Source of the DNA: DATFWC01 sp963777755
GTDB lineage: Bacteria > Pseudomonadota > Alphaproteobacteria > Rhizobiales > Xanthobacteraceae
Assembly: GCA_963777755.1 (NCBI GenBank)
Contig: CAVZSC010000025.1
Span: 620,001 to 684,000, forward strand
Reading direction: 5' to 3'
DNA length: 64,000 nucleotides
Shown: positions 33,350-41,442 of the stretch, one piece after another
Layout of the letters: every line of letters begins with the position of its first letter
Position numbering within the stretch: position 1 is the first letter of the stretch
The notes under the pieces: generated by a model
The model's database searches: none
Seen by the model: only the letters and a program-made list of their open reading frames with translations
Told to the model about the DNA's origin: nothing
Program-made: the position numbers and the translations under genes

Positions 33350-34315
33350 CTACTTCCCGAGGTCCGGCGCGATCTTCCGGCAGGCATCGATCAGGCCCTG
33401 CACCGAAGCGACCGATTTCTCAAACATGTCGCGCTCGGCACCGTTGAGGGAAATCTCGACGATGCGTTCGACGCCCTTGGCGCCGATCACCACCGGGACG
33501 CCCACATAGATCTCGCGCACGCCGTATTCGCCGTTGAGCCACACCGCGCACGGCAGCACCCGCTTCTTGTCCTTGAGGTAGGACTCGGTCATCGCGATGG
33601 CGGAGGCGGCCGGCGCATAGAAGGCCGAGCCGCTCTTGAGCAGGTTGACGATCTCCGCGCCGCCGTCGCGCGTGCGCTGGACGATTGCATCGAGCCGCTG
33701 CTGCGTCGTCCACCCCATGCGGATGAGATCGGGCAGCGGGATGCCGGCAACCGTCGAGTAGCGGATCAGCGGGACCATGGTGTCGCCGTGCCCGCCGAGC
33801 ACGAAGGCGGTGACGTCCTCGACCGAAACGTTGAACTCGTCGGCGAGGAAATAGCGGAAGCGCGAGGAATCGAGCACCCCAGCCATGCCGACCACCATGT
33901 TCTTGGGCAGGCCGCAGGCCTTCTGCAGCGCCCACACCATGGCGTCGAGCGGGTTGGTGATGCAGATGACGAACGCGTTGGGCGCGTACTTGCGGATGCC
34001 GGCCCCGACCTGCTCCATCACCTTGAGATTGATGCCCAGCAAGTCGTCGCGGCTCATGCCCGGCTTGCGCGGCACCCCGGCGGTGACGATGCACACCGAG
34101 GCACCTTCGATCGCCTCGTACGAGTTGGTGCCTGAAAAACGGGCATCGAACCCGTCGACCGGCGAGGATTCGGCGATGTCGAGGGCCTTGCCCTGCGGAA
34201 TCCCTTCGGCGACGTCGAACAGGACCGCGTCACCGAGCTCCTTGAGGCCGATCAGATGGGCGAGCGTGCCGCCGATCTGGCCAGCACCGATCAATGCAAT
34301 CTTGTTGCGCGCCAT
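33350..34315 (-). CDS. mdh: Malate dehydrogenase (NAD)
   Basis: 321 residues, lactate-dehydrogenase-like malate dehydrogenase type. The nucleotide loop is GAGQIGG (10-16), followed by DVAEGIPQGKALDIAESSP, GVPRKPGMSRDDLLGINL and the catalytic histidine in VLGGHGDTMVPL. Arginines of the substrate site are present (PRKPGMSRDD and the later RTRDGG loop). It oxidises malate to oxaloacetate. zapE lies just upstream on the same strand and sucC downstream, a typical rhizobial order. The ATG is preceded by AAGGA at a rather long spacing. Confidence 0.96.
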   Translation of the reverse strand: MARNKIALIGAGQIGGTLAHLIGLKELGDAVLFDVAEGIPQGKALDIAESSPVDGFDARFSGTNSYEAIEGASVCIVTAGVPRKPGMSRDDLLGINLKVMEQVGAGIRKYAPNAFVICITNPLDAMVWALQKACGLPKNMVVGMAGVLDSSRFRYFLADEFNVSVEDVTAFVLGGHGDTMVPLIRYSTVAGIPLPDLIRMGWTTQQRLDAIVQRTRDGGAEIVNLLKSGSAFYAPAASAIAMTESYLKDKKRVLPCAVWLNGEYGVREIYVGVPVVIGAKGVERIVEISLNGAERDMFEKSVASVQGLIDACRKIAPDLGK

Positions 34316-34439
34316 AGAGGAAAATGTCCTTGCATTGCGGGCGGCCGCAACGGCCGTGTCGCAGGGTGATTAGCCCTTTCGCGCGGGGCGTTCAAGCCGT
34401 GCGCGCAAGGCCGCACGCCGGGGGGAGCGCGCGCCGACG

Positions 34440-35606
34440 TCAGGTCTCGACGATGCCGTTGACGGACGGCGAGCGCCGCCCATGCGGGAGGGCAAGATAT
34501 CCCTCCGAGCGCATCTCGATCAGCCGCGAGGCGGTACGGCGAAACTCCTGCGCCTCGAACCCCTCGGTCGCGTGGTAGAGCGCGTCGGGCTCCGCCGCCG
34601 CCGAGGCGATGACCTTCACCGCATGGTCGTAGAGCGTGTCGATCAGGATGATGAAGCGCTTGGCCTCGTTGCGACGGGCGTAGTCCATCACCGGAATATT
34701 GTCGATCAGGATCGTATGGTACTCGTGCGCGAGGCGCAGGTAGTCGCTCGCGCCGAGCGGCTGGCCGCACAGCTGGTGAAAGGTGAACCGCGCAACCCCC
34801 ATGGCGGCCTGGGGCACGCGAATGCTGCGTCCCTTGACCGTGAGTTCGTGCGGCTCGCCCGCAAAGGCGCCGGTCAGGCGCTCCCACGCCATGTCGAGCG
34901 CCACCTCGGCATCCTCGTCGGCGGGCGCATGCCAGACCTGGACACCGGAGAGCTTCTCCAGGCGGAAATCGGTGCGCGCCGCGAGCCGCACGACATCCAT
35001 GCGCTCCCCGAGCAACGCAATGAACGGCAGGAACAGGTTGCGGTTGAGCCCGTCGCGGTAGAGTTCGTCGGGCGCGACGTTCGAGGTCGCGACCACGACG
35101 ACTCCAAGGTCGAACAGCCGCGTGAACAGGCGGCCGAGGATCATCGCGTCGGCGATGTCGGTCACGTGAAATTCGTCGAAGCAGAGGAGCCACGCTTCGG
35201 CCGCGAGATCCGCGGCGACCAGCGGGATGGCATCGTCGCCCTTGAGCTCGCCGCGCTTGAGCTTCTGCCGACAGGCATGCACGCGCTCGTGCACGTCGAG
35301 CATGAACTCGTGGAAATGGGTGCGCCGCTTGCGTTCGACCTGCGTCGCCGCGAAGAACAGGTCCATCAGCATGGTCTTGCCACGGCCGACGTCGCCGAAG
35401 ATGTAGCACCCCCTGATCTGTCCGCCACCGTCGTCGCGGCGGCCGAACATCCAGCCGAGCGACGAGGACTTGCGCGCCAGCCGATGCTGCGCCAGGCGAG
35501 CCTCGAGACTGCTCAGTTTTGCGGCAAGCGATGCCTGGGCGCCATCGTGCTCGATCTCACCGGCCGCGACGAGGGCGGCGTAACGCTCTACGACGGTGCC
35601 GGGCAT
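34440..35606 (-). CDS. zapE: Cell division ATPase ZapE (AFG1 family)
   Basis: 388 residues. The AAA-type P-loop is GDVGRGKT (71-78), Walker B is LLCFDEFHVTDIADA and the sensor region is VVATSNVAPDELYRDGLNR. The N-terminal helix and the GWMFGRR element are typical of AFG1/ZapE. The protein interacts with the division ring (in Escherichia coli) and its mitochondrial relative handles damaged respiratory proteins. In rhizobia it sits upstream of mdh, as here. The 124-base gap to mdh shows no clear terminator. Confidence 0.92.
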   Translation of the reverse strand: MPGTVVERYAALVAAGEIEHDGAQASLAAKLSSLEARLAQHRLARKSSSLGWMFGRRDDGGGQIRGCYIFGDVGRGKTMLMDLFFAATQVERKRRTHFHEFMLDVHERVHACRQKLKRGELKGDDAIPLVAADLAAEAWLLCFDEFHVTDIADAMILGRLFTRLFDLGVVVVATSNVAPDELYRDGLNRNLFLPFIALLGERMDVVRLAARTDFRLEKLSGVQVWHAPADEDAEVALDMAWERLTGAFAGEPHELTVKGRSIRVPQAAMGVARFTFHQLCGQPLGASDYLRLAHEYHTILIDNIPVMDYARRNEAKRFIILIDTLYDHAVKVIASAAAEPDALYHATEGFEAQEFRRTASRLIEMRSEGYLALPHGRRSPSVNGIVET

Positions 35607-35728
35607 GCGGGATGAAACAACGGTGGATGCGGGGGTGAGGCTTTAACTGTGTTGTCGCGCGCGAGGCAAGATCGGGGTCGCTCATGCCGCCCATGCGCTG
35701 GGGTGTGCGTCATCATGCCGTCGACGCC

Positions 35729-35757
35729 TTGTCAAATTTTTGCTGCATCGCAACATT
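35729..35757 (+). promoter_or_regulatory. Promoter-like region with a TGC-N3-GCA dyad (possible PhaR-type site)
   Basis: TTGTCA (35729-35734), a 17-base spacer and AACATT (35752-35757) give a weak sigma-70-like promoter. The spacer holds TTGC-TGCATC-GCAA (35740-35753), which contains TGC-ATC-GCA. TGC-N3-GCA dyads are bound by PhaR, the polyhydroxyalkanoate-responsive repressor of alphaproteobacteria. The site is 90-110 bases before the GNAT gene. Pattern evidence only. Confidence 0.35.
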
Positions 35758-35842
35758 ATGGAACACGCCGCCGGCCAACGCGCCGGCCGAAGCGGAGGAA
35801 GCGAGCGCAGGAGGTCTTGGACGAACCACGTCAGGAGACCAC

Positions 35843-36418
35843 ATGCACGAGTTGCTTCCGCCCAACGGCCGCATCCGCAAACTGTGGGTGGGCGAGACCG
35901 ACATCTATCGCGACCACCTGCTGCGCCTCGACCTACAGAGCCGGCGAAGCCGTTTCGGCGGCGGCGTCTCGGATCAATTCATCGACAACTACGTCGCTGT
36001 CGCGAACGGGCTCGACAGCGTCATCCACGGGTTCTTTGTCGACGGGACGTTGCGCGGCACCGGCGAATTGCGGCCGCTTGGCCCAGGCTTCCCGCATGAC
36101 GCAGAGGCGGCGTTCAGCATCGAGAAGCCGTGGCAGAGTCACGGCGTCGGTACCGCGCTGCTCGCCCGCACGCTGCTCGCGGCGCGCAACCGCGGCTTCA
36201 AGCTCCTGCACATGGCGTGCCTCGCCGAGAACCAGCGCATGCAGCAGCTTGCGCTCAAGTTCGATGCCGAGCTCACCTTCGATTTCGGCAGCGTGGTCGG
36301 CGAGGTGGAGGCACCACATCCGACCCCGCTCTCGGTGATGCGCGAATTCGTCGCCGATTCGACCGGCTTCGCCACCGCCATGCTGGACGTGCAGTCGCGC
36401 CTGATCCGGCCGATGTGA
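35843..36418 (+). CDS. GNAT-family N-acetyltransferase
   Basis: 191 residues. The acetyl-CoA motif appears as EKPWQSHGVGTALLARTLLA (~residues 95-114), with the following RGFKLLHMACLAENQRMQQL replacing the usual motif B. The N-terminal GRIRKLWVGETDIYRDHLLR and GGVSDQFIDNYV recur in a rhizobial GNAT subgroup of unknown acceptor. An AGGAG site seven bases upstream fixes ATG 35843; a longer in-frame extension crosses the promoter-like region and is rejected. The stop is six bases from that of the opposing VOC gene. Function beyond acetyl transfer is unknown. Confidence 0.82.
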   Translation: MHELLPPNGRIRKLWVGETDIYRDHLLRLDLQSRRSRFGGGVSDQFIDNYVAVANGLDSVIHGFFVDGTLRGTGELRPLGPGFPHDAEAAFSIEKPWQSHGVGTALLARTLLAARNRGFKLLHMACLAENQRMQQLALKFDAELTFDFGSVVGEVEAPHPTPLSVMREFVADSTGFATAMLDVQSRLIRPM

Positions 36419-36423
36419 AAGGA

Positions 36424-36813
36424 TTACTCCGGCCGGTGACACACCGCCTCGACGTTGTGGCCGTCGGGATCGAGCACGAACGCGCCGTAGTAGTTCGGGT
36501 GGTAGTGCGGGCGCAGGCCCGGCGCGCCGTTGTCGCGGCCGCCGGCTGCGAGCGCCGCGCGATGAAACGCGTCGACGGCGGCGCGGCTGTCGGTGGCGAT
36601 GGCAACGTGCAGCACGCCGGCAAGGCCGCCCTCGCCGCCGATCCAGAAGTCGGGCTTGCCCTGCGTTCCGAAGCCGGCGGCAGGGCTGCCGCTCTCGGTG
36701 TGCTGCGCCCCGACTTCCATGATCAGCGTGTAGCCGAGCGGCGCCAGCGCCTTTTCGTAGAACGCTTTCGACCGCGCGTAGTCGGAGACCGGGAAGCCCA
36801 CGTGGTCGATCAT
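36424..36813 (-). CDS. Glyoxalase/VOC-family protein
   Basis: 129 residues. IDHVGFPVSDYARSKAFYEK opens the first beta-alpha-beta module, with His4 as likely metal ligand. HVAIATDSRAAVDAFHRAAL starts the second module, and GAFVLDPDGHNVEAVCH ends it with the Asp-Pro-Asp-Gly-His/Glu pattern typical of glyoxalase I-like and bleomycin-resistance-like dioxygenase-fold proteins. Substrate unknown. A GAGGAT site precedes the ATG. Because of the frameshift in sdhB, the two genes appear fused in one reading frame in the given sequence. The independent start signal and complete domain show that they are separate genes. Confidence 0.85.
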   Translation of the reverse strand: MIDHVGFPVSDYARSKAFYEKALAPLGYTLIMEVGAQHTESGSPAAGFGTQGKPDFWIGGEGGLAGVLHVAIATDSRAAVDAFHRAALAAGGRDNGAPGLRPHYHPNYYGAFVLDPDGHNVEAVCHRPE

Positions 36814-36881
36814 GCGGCGATCCTCAGAGCGGAATGACGTTTCTTCGAACCGTCCTTCCACTCTCCTGTTTTCTTTGTTTG

Positions 36882-36930
36882 GAGCATGACCTTTTCCGAA
36901 AACCGGTACCCACTTTTCGGGATCATGCTC
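36882..36930. repeat. Rhizobial intergenic palindrome (GAGCATGA...TCATGCTC)
   Basis: GAGCATGACC...CCGAAAA on the left pairs with TTTTCGGGATCATGCTC on the right around a GGTACC-containing centre. This element is, from memory, one of the most frequent intergenic repeats in Bradyrhizobium and relatives. Its last base is also the final base of the sdhB TAG codon, so it inserted or expanded immediately behind the gene and may act as its transcript end. Confidence 0.75.
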
Positions 36931-37710
36931 TACAGCTGCCGGTCGACCATCTTCTTCTTGAGCGAGGCGATCGCCTCGGCCGGGTTGAGGCTCTTCGGGC
37001 ACGCCTTCGAGCAGTTCAGGATGGTGTGGCAGCGATAGAGGCGGAACGGGTCCTCGAGCTGGTCGAGCCGCTCGCCGGTCGAACTCGTCGCGCGAATCCT
37101 GGATCCAACGCTGCGCCTGCAACAGCACGGCAGGCCCGAGATAACGCTCCGGGTTCCACCAGTAGCTCGGGCACGAGGTGCTGCAGCAGGCACACAGGAT
37201 GCATTCGTAGAGCCCGTCGAGCTTGGCGCGGTCCTCGCGGCTCTGCTTCCACTCCTTCTCCGGAGTCGGCGTCTTGGTGTGCAGCCACGGCTCGATCGAG
37301 GCGTACTGGGCATAGAATTGGTTCATGTCCGGCACCAGGTCCTTCACCACCGGCATGTGCGGCAACGGGTAGACGCGCACCGGGCCTTTGATCTCGTCCA
37401 TCGACTTGGTACAGGCGAGCGTATTGGTCCCGTCGATGTTCATCGCGCACGAGCCGCACACGCCTTCGCGGCACGAGCGGCGGAAGGTCAGGGTCGGGTC
37501 GATGGCGTTCTTGATCCAGATGAGCGCGTCGAGCACCATCGGCGGGCACTCGTCGCGATTGACCTGGTAGGTGTCGATGCGCGGGTTCTTGCCGTCGTCC
37601 GGATTCCAGCGGTAAACCTTGTATTCCCGCACATTCTTGGCACCGCCCGACGCCGGCCAGGTCTTGCCCTCGGTGACGCGCGAGTTCTTCGGCAGCGTGA
37701 ATTCGACCAT
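36930..37710 (-). pseudogene. sdhB: Succinate dehydrogenase iron-sulfur subunit, frameshifted
   Basis: From ATG 37710 the frame gives the 2Fe-2S ferredoxin domain (SCREGVCGSCAMNIDGTNTL) and the first part of the 4Fe-4S/3Fe-4S domain (CILCACCSTSCPSYWWNPER). At ~37080-37083 the frame shifts. The correct C-terminus (ERLDQLEDPFRLYRCHTILN and CSKACPKSLNPAEAIASLKK) continues in another frame to TAG 36930-36932. Removing one base from GAGTTCG (coding strand) restores RDESTGERLD. SdhB passes electrons from the flavoprotein to ubiquinone. Since sdhA, sdhC and sdhD are intact and the C-terminus is fully conserved, an assembly error is likely. The start is 2 bases from the sdhA stop. Confidence 0.9.
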
Positions 37711-37712
37711 TG

Positions 37713-39545
37713 CTAATAGACCCGTTTCTGCGGCTCGATATAGGACACGTCGTTGGTGAGCGTGTAGGTGTGCACCGGGCGGTAGTCGAGCGTCACCTTG
37801 CCGGTCGACATGTCCATCCAGGAGAGCGTGTGCTTCATCCAGTTCCTGTCGTCGCGCTCGGGAAAATCCTCGCGCGCATGCGCGCCCCGGCTTTCGGTCC
37901 GGTTCAGGGCGGAATCCATCGTGACGACGGCTTGCTCGATCAGGTTGTCAAGCTCGAGCGTCTCGATCAGATCGGAATTCCAGATCAGCGAGCGGTCGGT
38001 GATCCGCAGATCGGACATGCCGCCGAAGACTTGGTGGATCAGGTTATGGCCTTCCTGCAGCACGTCGCCGGTGCGGAACACCGCGCAGTTGTTCTGCATC
38101 ACGTTCTGCATCTTGAGCCGCAGCTCGGCGGTCGGCGTACCGCCCGAGGCGTTGCGGAATTTGTCGAGGCGCGAGAGCGCGAGCTCGGCGGAATCCTTGG
38201 GCAGGTCCGGGTGCTTTTCCCCGGGCGTGATGAGGTCGGCACAGCGTAGCGCCGCCGCCCGGCCGAACACCACGAGATCGATCAGCGAGTTCGAGCCGAG
38301 CCGGTTCGCCCCGTGCACCGAGACGCAGGCCGCCTCGCCGAGCGCTATGATGCCCGGCACCACCGAATCGGGATTGCCGTTCTTCTTGGTGAGCGCCTCG
38401 CCGTGATAATTCGCGGCGATACCGCCCATGTTGTAGTGGACGGTCGGCAGCACCGGGATCGGCTCCCGGGTCACGTCGACGCCGGCGAAGATGTGCGCGC
38501 TTTCGGAGATGCCCGGCAGCCGCTCGGCGATCACCGCGGGATCGAGGTGGTCGATGTGCAGAAACAGGTGGTCCTTGTTCCGGCCCACCCCGCGCCCCTC
38601 GCGAATCTCGATGGTCATCGAGCGCGAGACGACGTCGCGCGAGGCGAGGTCCTTGGCGGAGGGCGCGTAGCGCTCCATGAAGCGCTCGCCCTCGCTGTTG
38701 ACCAGATAGGCCCCTTCGCCGCGCGCCCCTTCGGTGATCAGGCAGCCGGCCGGATAGATTCCGGTTGGATGGAACTGCACGAACTCCATGTCCTGCAGCG
38801 GCAACCCGGCGCGCAGCAGCATGGCATTGCCGTCGCCGGTGCAGGTGTGGGCGGAGGTGCAGGAAAAATACGCACGCCCATAGCCGCCGGTCGCCAGGAT
38901 CGTCATGTGCGAGCGGAAGCGGTGCATGGTGCCGTCCTCGAGGCTGAGCGCGACCACGCCGCGGCAGCGGCCTTCCTCGTCCATGATCAGGTCGATCGCG
39001 AAATACTCGACGAAGAACTGGGCCGAGGCGCGCAGCGACTGGCCGTACATCGTATGCAGCATGGCATGGCCGGTGCGGTCGGCCGCCGCGCAGGTGCGCT
39101 GGGCGGTGCCCTTGCCGTAGTGCGTGGTCATGCCGCCGAACGGACGCTGGTAGATCCTGCCGTCTTCCCGGCGCGAGAACGGCAGGCCCCAGTGCTCGAG
39201 CTCGTACACCGCCTCGGGCGCGTTCTTGCACATGTATTCGATCGCGTCCTGATCGCCGAGCCAGTCCGACCCCTTGACGGTGTCGTACATGTGCCAGCGC
39301 CAGTCGTCCTCGCCCATGTTGCCGAGCGCGGCGGCGATGCCGCCCTGCGCCGCCACCGTATGCGAGCGGGTGGGAAACACCTTGGTGATGCAGGCGGTGC
39401 GCAGGCCGGCCTCGCTGCAGCCGACCACGGCGCGCAGGCCCGAGCCGCCCGCGCCCACCACGACGACGTCGAAGGTGTGGTCCTCGATCGGATAGGCGCG
39501 TCCGTTCACCGCCGGGGCGCCGCCGTTGGAGCCGTTCGCGGCCAT
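37713..39545 (-). CDS. sdhA: Succinate dehydrogenase flavoprotein subunit
   Basis: 610 residues. The FAD loop is VVGAGGSGLRA (30-40). His62 in TRSHTVAAQGG is the covalent FAD site. QFHPTGIYPAGCLITEGARG and the catalytic arginine region follow, together with GLFRTGDV-like NNCAVFRTGDVLQEG. It oxidises succinate to fumarate on the cytoplasmic side of the membrane as part of complex II. The C-terminus (DYRPVHTYTLTNDVSYIEPQ) is typical for alphaproteobacteria. It lies four bases downstream of sdhD and 2 bases upstream of sdhB, all on one transcript sdhC-sdhD-sdhA-sdhB. Confidence 0.96.
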   Translation of the reverse strand: MAANGSNGGAPAVNGRAYPIEDHTFDVVVVGAGGSGLRAVVGCSEAGLRTACITKVFPTRSHTVAAQGGIAAALGNMGEDDWRWHMYDTVKGSDWLGDQDAIEYMCKNAPEAVYELEHWGLPFSRREDGRIYQRPFGGMTTHYGKGTAQRTCAAADRTGHAMLHTMYGQSLRASAQFFVEYFAIDLIMDEEGRCRGVVALSLEDGTMHRFRSHMTILATGGYGRAYFSCTSAHTCTGDGNAMLLRAGLPLQDMEFVQFHPTGIYPAGCLITEGARGEGAYLVNSEGERFMERYAPSAKDLASRDVVSRSMTIEIREGRGVGRNKDHLFLHIDHLDPAVIAERLPGISESAHIFAGVDVTREPIPVLPTVHYNMGGIAANYHGEALTKKNGNPDSVVPGIIALGEAACVSVHGANRLGSNSLIDLVVFGRAAALRCADLITPGEKHPDLPKDSAELALSRLDKFRNASGGTPTAELRLKMQNVMQNNCAVFRTGDVLQEGHNLIHQVFGGMSDLRITDRSLIWNSDLIETLELDNLIEQAVVTMDSALNRTESRGAHAREDFPERDDRNWMKHTLSWMDMSTGKVTLDYRPVHTYTLTNDVSYIEPQKRVY

Positions 39546-39549
39546 GGAA

Positions 39550-39945
39550 TTACACTCCGAAGCTCAGCTTGAGGATTGCGTAGGTGCACGCAAAGGCGAC
39601 CAGGACGGAGAAGAACAGATTGGCGAGGATCGCCCCGTACCGCATCACCTCGTCGTGCACGTAGTCGACGATGATCTCCTGCATGCCGATCCACATGTGA
39701 TAGACGGTCGTGACGATGAACAGGAGCATGAGGATCGCCACCAGGGGCGAACCGAGGATCTGCACCGCCGCCGCATGATTGCGGCCGATCAGCGATATCA
39801 CGATGATGATGAAGGCGATCGTCAACGGGATGGCGGCGATCGACGTCAACCGCTGGTGCCAGAACGTGGTGGTGCCGGCGCGCGCCGAGCCGAGGCCGCG
39901 GACGCGCCCGAGCGGCGTCTTCATGCTGTGCGACCCGTGCTCCAT
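39550..39945 (-). CDS. sdhD: Succinate dehydrogenase membrane anchor subunit
   Basis: 131 residues with three membrane spans (IAAIPLTIAFIIIVISLIG, ILMLLFIVTTVYHMWIG and LFFSVLVAFACTYAILKL). WHQRLTSIAAIP is the conserved quinone/heme-side entry, and His in VYHMWIGMQEIIVDYVHDE provides the heme b ligand. It anchors SdhAB and takes part in ubiquinone reduction. The ATG at 39945 overlaps the sdhC stop by one base (TGATG), which was preferred over an internal ATG at 39924. Confidence 0.92.
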   Translation of the reverse strand: MEHGSHSMKTPLGRVRGLGSARAGTTTFWHQRLTSIAAIPLTIAFIIIVISLIGRNHAAAVQILGSPLVAILMLLFIVTTVYHMWIGMQEIIVDYVHDEVMRYGAILANLFFSVLVAFACTYAILKLSFGV

Positions 39946-40355
39946 CAGCGTGCTCCCCCCATGACCAGGTAACCGACGATCCAGACGACGAGGGTCAGGC
40001 TGATCGAGCCGGCGAGCGTCGCGCGCGCCAGCCATTCGCGCTCGTTCGGACCGAACCCGTGCAGCGTGTCCCAGATCAGGTGACGCACGCCGCCGAGCGA
40101 ATGGTGGATCAGCCCCCAGGTGAAGCCGAGCAGCACGAGACGGCCGATGATGGTGCCCATGAACCACTGCACATACGCGTAGGCATTAGGGCCCGATGCG
40201 GCGGCGAGCAGCCACCACACCACGAGCACGATGCCGAAATACAGCACGGCGCCGGTGACGCGGTGAAAGCCCGACATCACGTAGGTGAGCATGAACTTGT
40301 AGATCTGGATGTGCGGCGACAGCGGCCGCGCGACGGGTGCTCTGGTCTCGGCCAT
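39945..40355 (-). CDS. sdhC: Succinate dehydrogenase cytochrome b556 subunit
   Basis: 136 residues, three membrane spans. RPLSPHIQIYKFMLTYVMSG is the SdhC signature with the Ser and Arg of the quinone site (SGFHRVTGAVLY). The heme ligand is in GLIHHSLGGVRHLIWD. It is the first gene of the sdh operon. The 181 bases separating it from the divergent LysR gene must hold the sdh promoter; no convincing boxes were identified. Confidence 0.94.
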   Translation of the reverse strand: MAETRAPVARPLSPHIQIYKFMLTYVMSGFHRVTGAVLYFGIVLVVWWLLAAASGPNAYAYVQWFMGTIIGRLVLLGFTWGLIHHSLGGVRHLIWDTLHGFGPNEREWLARATLAGSISLTLVVWIVGYLVMGGAR

Positions 40356-40536
40356 CGATTCCCCTGCCTCCAGCGAGAAAACGTGTTCGTAGCGAATGTG
40401 GCAGCTTGCCGCAATGTGCCGCTGTGCCGGCCCGCTTGCCTAGTTGCTTCGTCAGATGCGAAAGATGTAGCCTGCGTTGGTTGAGCACAATTAGTGTTTC
40501 GCGTATCCTTCCTTCGCTAAACACGAAGGTACTCCA

Positions 40537-41442
40537 TTGCGCTTCGACCTCGCCGACCTCAGCCTGTTCCGCCACGTCATCGACGCGGGCAGCATCACAC
40601 GCGGCGCCGAGCGGGCCCATCTGGCGCTCGCGGCGGCCAGCACCCGCATTCGCCACATGGAGGAGACGCTCGGCGCCACCCTGCTGGTCCGCACCCGCCA
40701 GGGCGTAACCCCGACCCAGGCCGGCCGCACCCTCCTGCAGCATGCCCGGATCATCCTGCGCCAGGCGGAGCGCCTGCGTGAGGACCTCAGCGCCTATTCG
40801 GGCGGCCTCGCCGGCCAGATCCGGGTCCTGTCCAACACCAATGCGCTGACCGAATTCCTGCCCGAGGCGCTGAGCTCGTTCCTCGCCACCCACCCGCACG
40901 TCAGCGTCGATCTCGAGGAGCGGTTGAGCGACGAGATCGTCAGCCTGATCGCCGAGGGCGTGGCGGACCTCGGGATCGTTGCCGGCACGGTCGATGCCGG
41001 CGCGCTCACACGGTTTCCCTTCCGCCGCGACCGTTTCGTTCTCGTGGTCGCCCGCGATCATCCGCTCGGGCAGCGCCCGCAGATCGCGTTCGCGGACGTG
41101 CTCGACTACGATTTCGTCGGGCTCGATCGGGCAAGCGCGCTGCAACGGTTTCTCGCCGACAAGGCGGCGCGCGCCGGCAAGCCGCTGCGGCTGCGCGTGC
41201 AGCTGCGCAGCTTCGATGCGGTGTGCCGCCTGGTCGAATGCAACGTGGGCATCGGCATCGTGCCGGAGACCACGGCGCGCTGGGCGACCAAGACCATGGC
41301 GATCGCCACCGTCCCGCTGAGCGACCCCTGGGCGGTGCGCGATCTCACCATCTGCATCCGCAGCTTTGCCGACCTACCGACCCACGCGCGCCAGCTGGTG
41401 GAGCATCTGCGGGCGTCCGACGCGCACGTCACCGCTGCCTGA
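40537..41442 (+). CDS. LysR-family transcriptional regulator
   Basis: 301 residues from a TTG codon preceded by AAGGT. The N-terminal winged helix-turn-helix reads DLSLFRHVIDAGSITRGAER ... STRIRHMEETLGATLLVRTR. The effector-binding domain begins near residue 90 (GQIRVLSNTNALTEFLPEAL). It would bind DNA as a tetramer and sense a small ligand. It is divergent from sdhC; LysR genes often control the divergently transcribed neighbour, so either sdhCDAB or its own gene may be a target, which is inference. It ends inside the convergent isochorismatase-family gene with a 14-base overlap. Confidence 0.9.
   Translation: MRFDLADLSLFRHVIDAGSITRGAERAHLALAAASTRIRHMEETLGATLLVRTRQGVTPTQAGRTLLQHARIILRQAERLREDLSAYSGGLAGQIRVLSNTNALTEFLPEALSSFLATHPHVSVDLEERLSDEIVSLIAEGVADLGIVAGTVDAGALTRFPFRRDRFVLVVARDHPLGQRPQIAFADVLDYDFVGLDRASALQRFLADKAARAGKPLRLRVQLRSFDAVCRLVECNVGIGIVPETTARWATKTMAIATVPLSDPWAVRDLTICIRSFADLPTHARQLVEHLRASDAHVTAA

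Noticed and set aside
36424..37710. A fusion of the SdhB N-terminus with a glyoxalase-like domain
   Set aside because: The VOC gene has its own ribosome site and ATG, and the true SdhB C-terminus is present in the neighbouring frame; the fusion is produced by one extra base.
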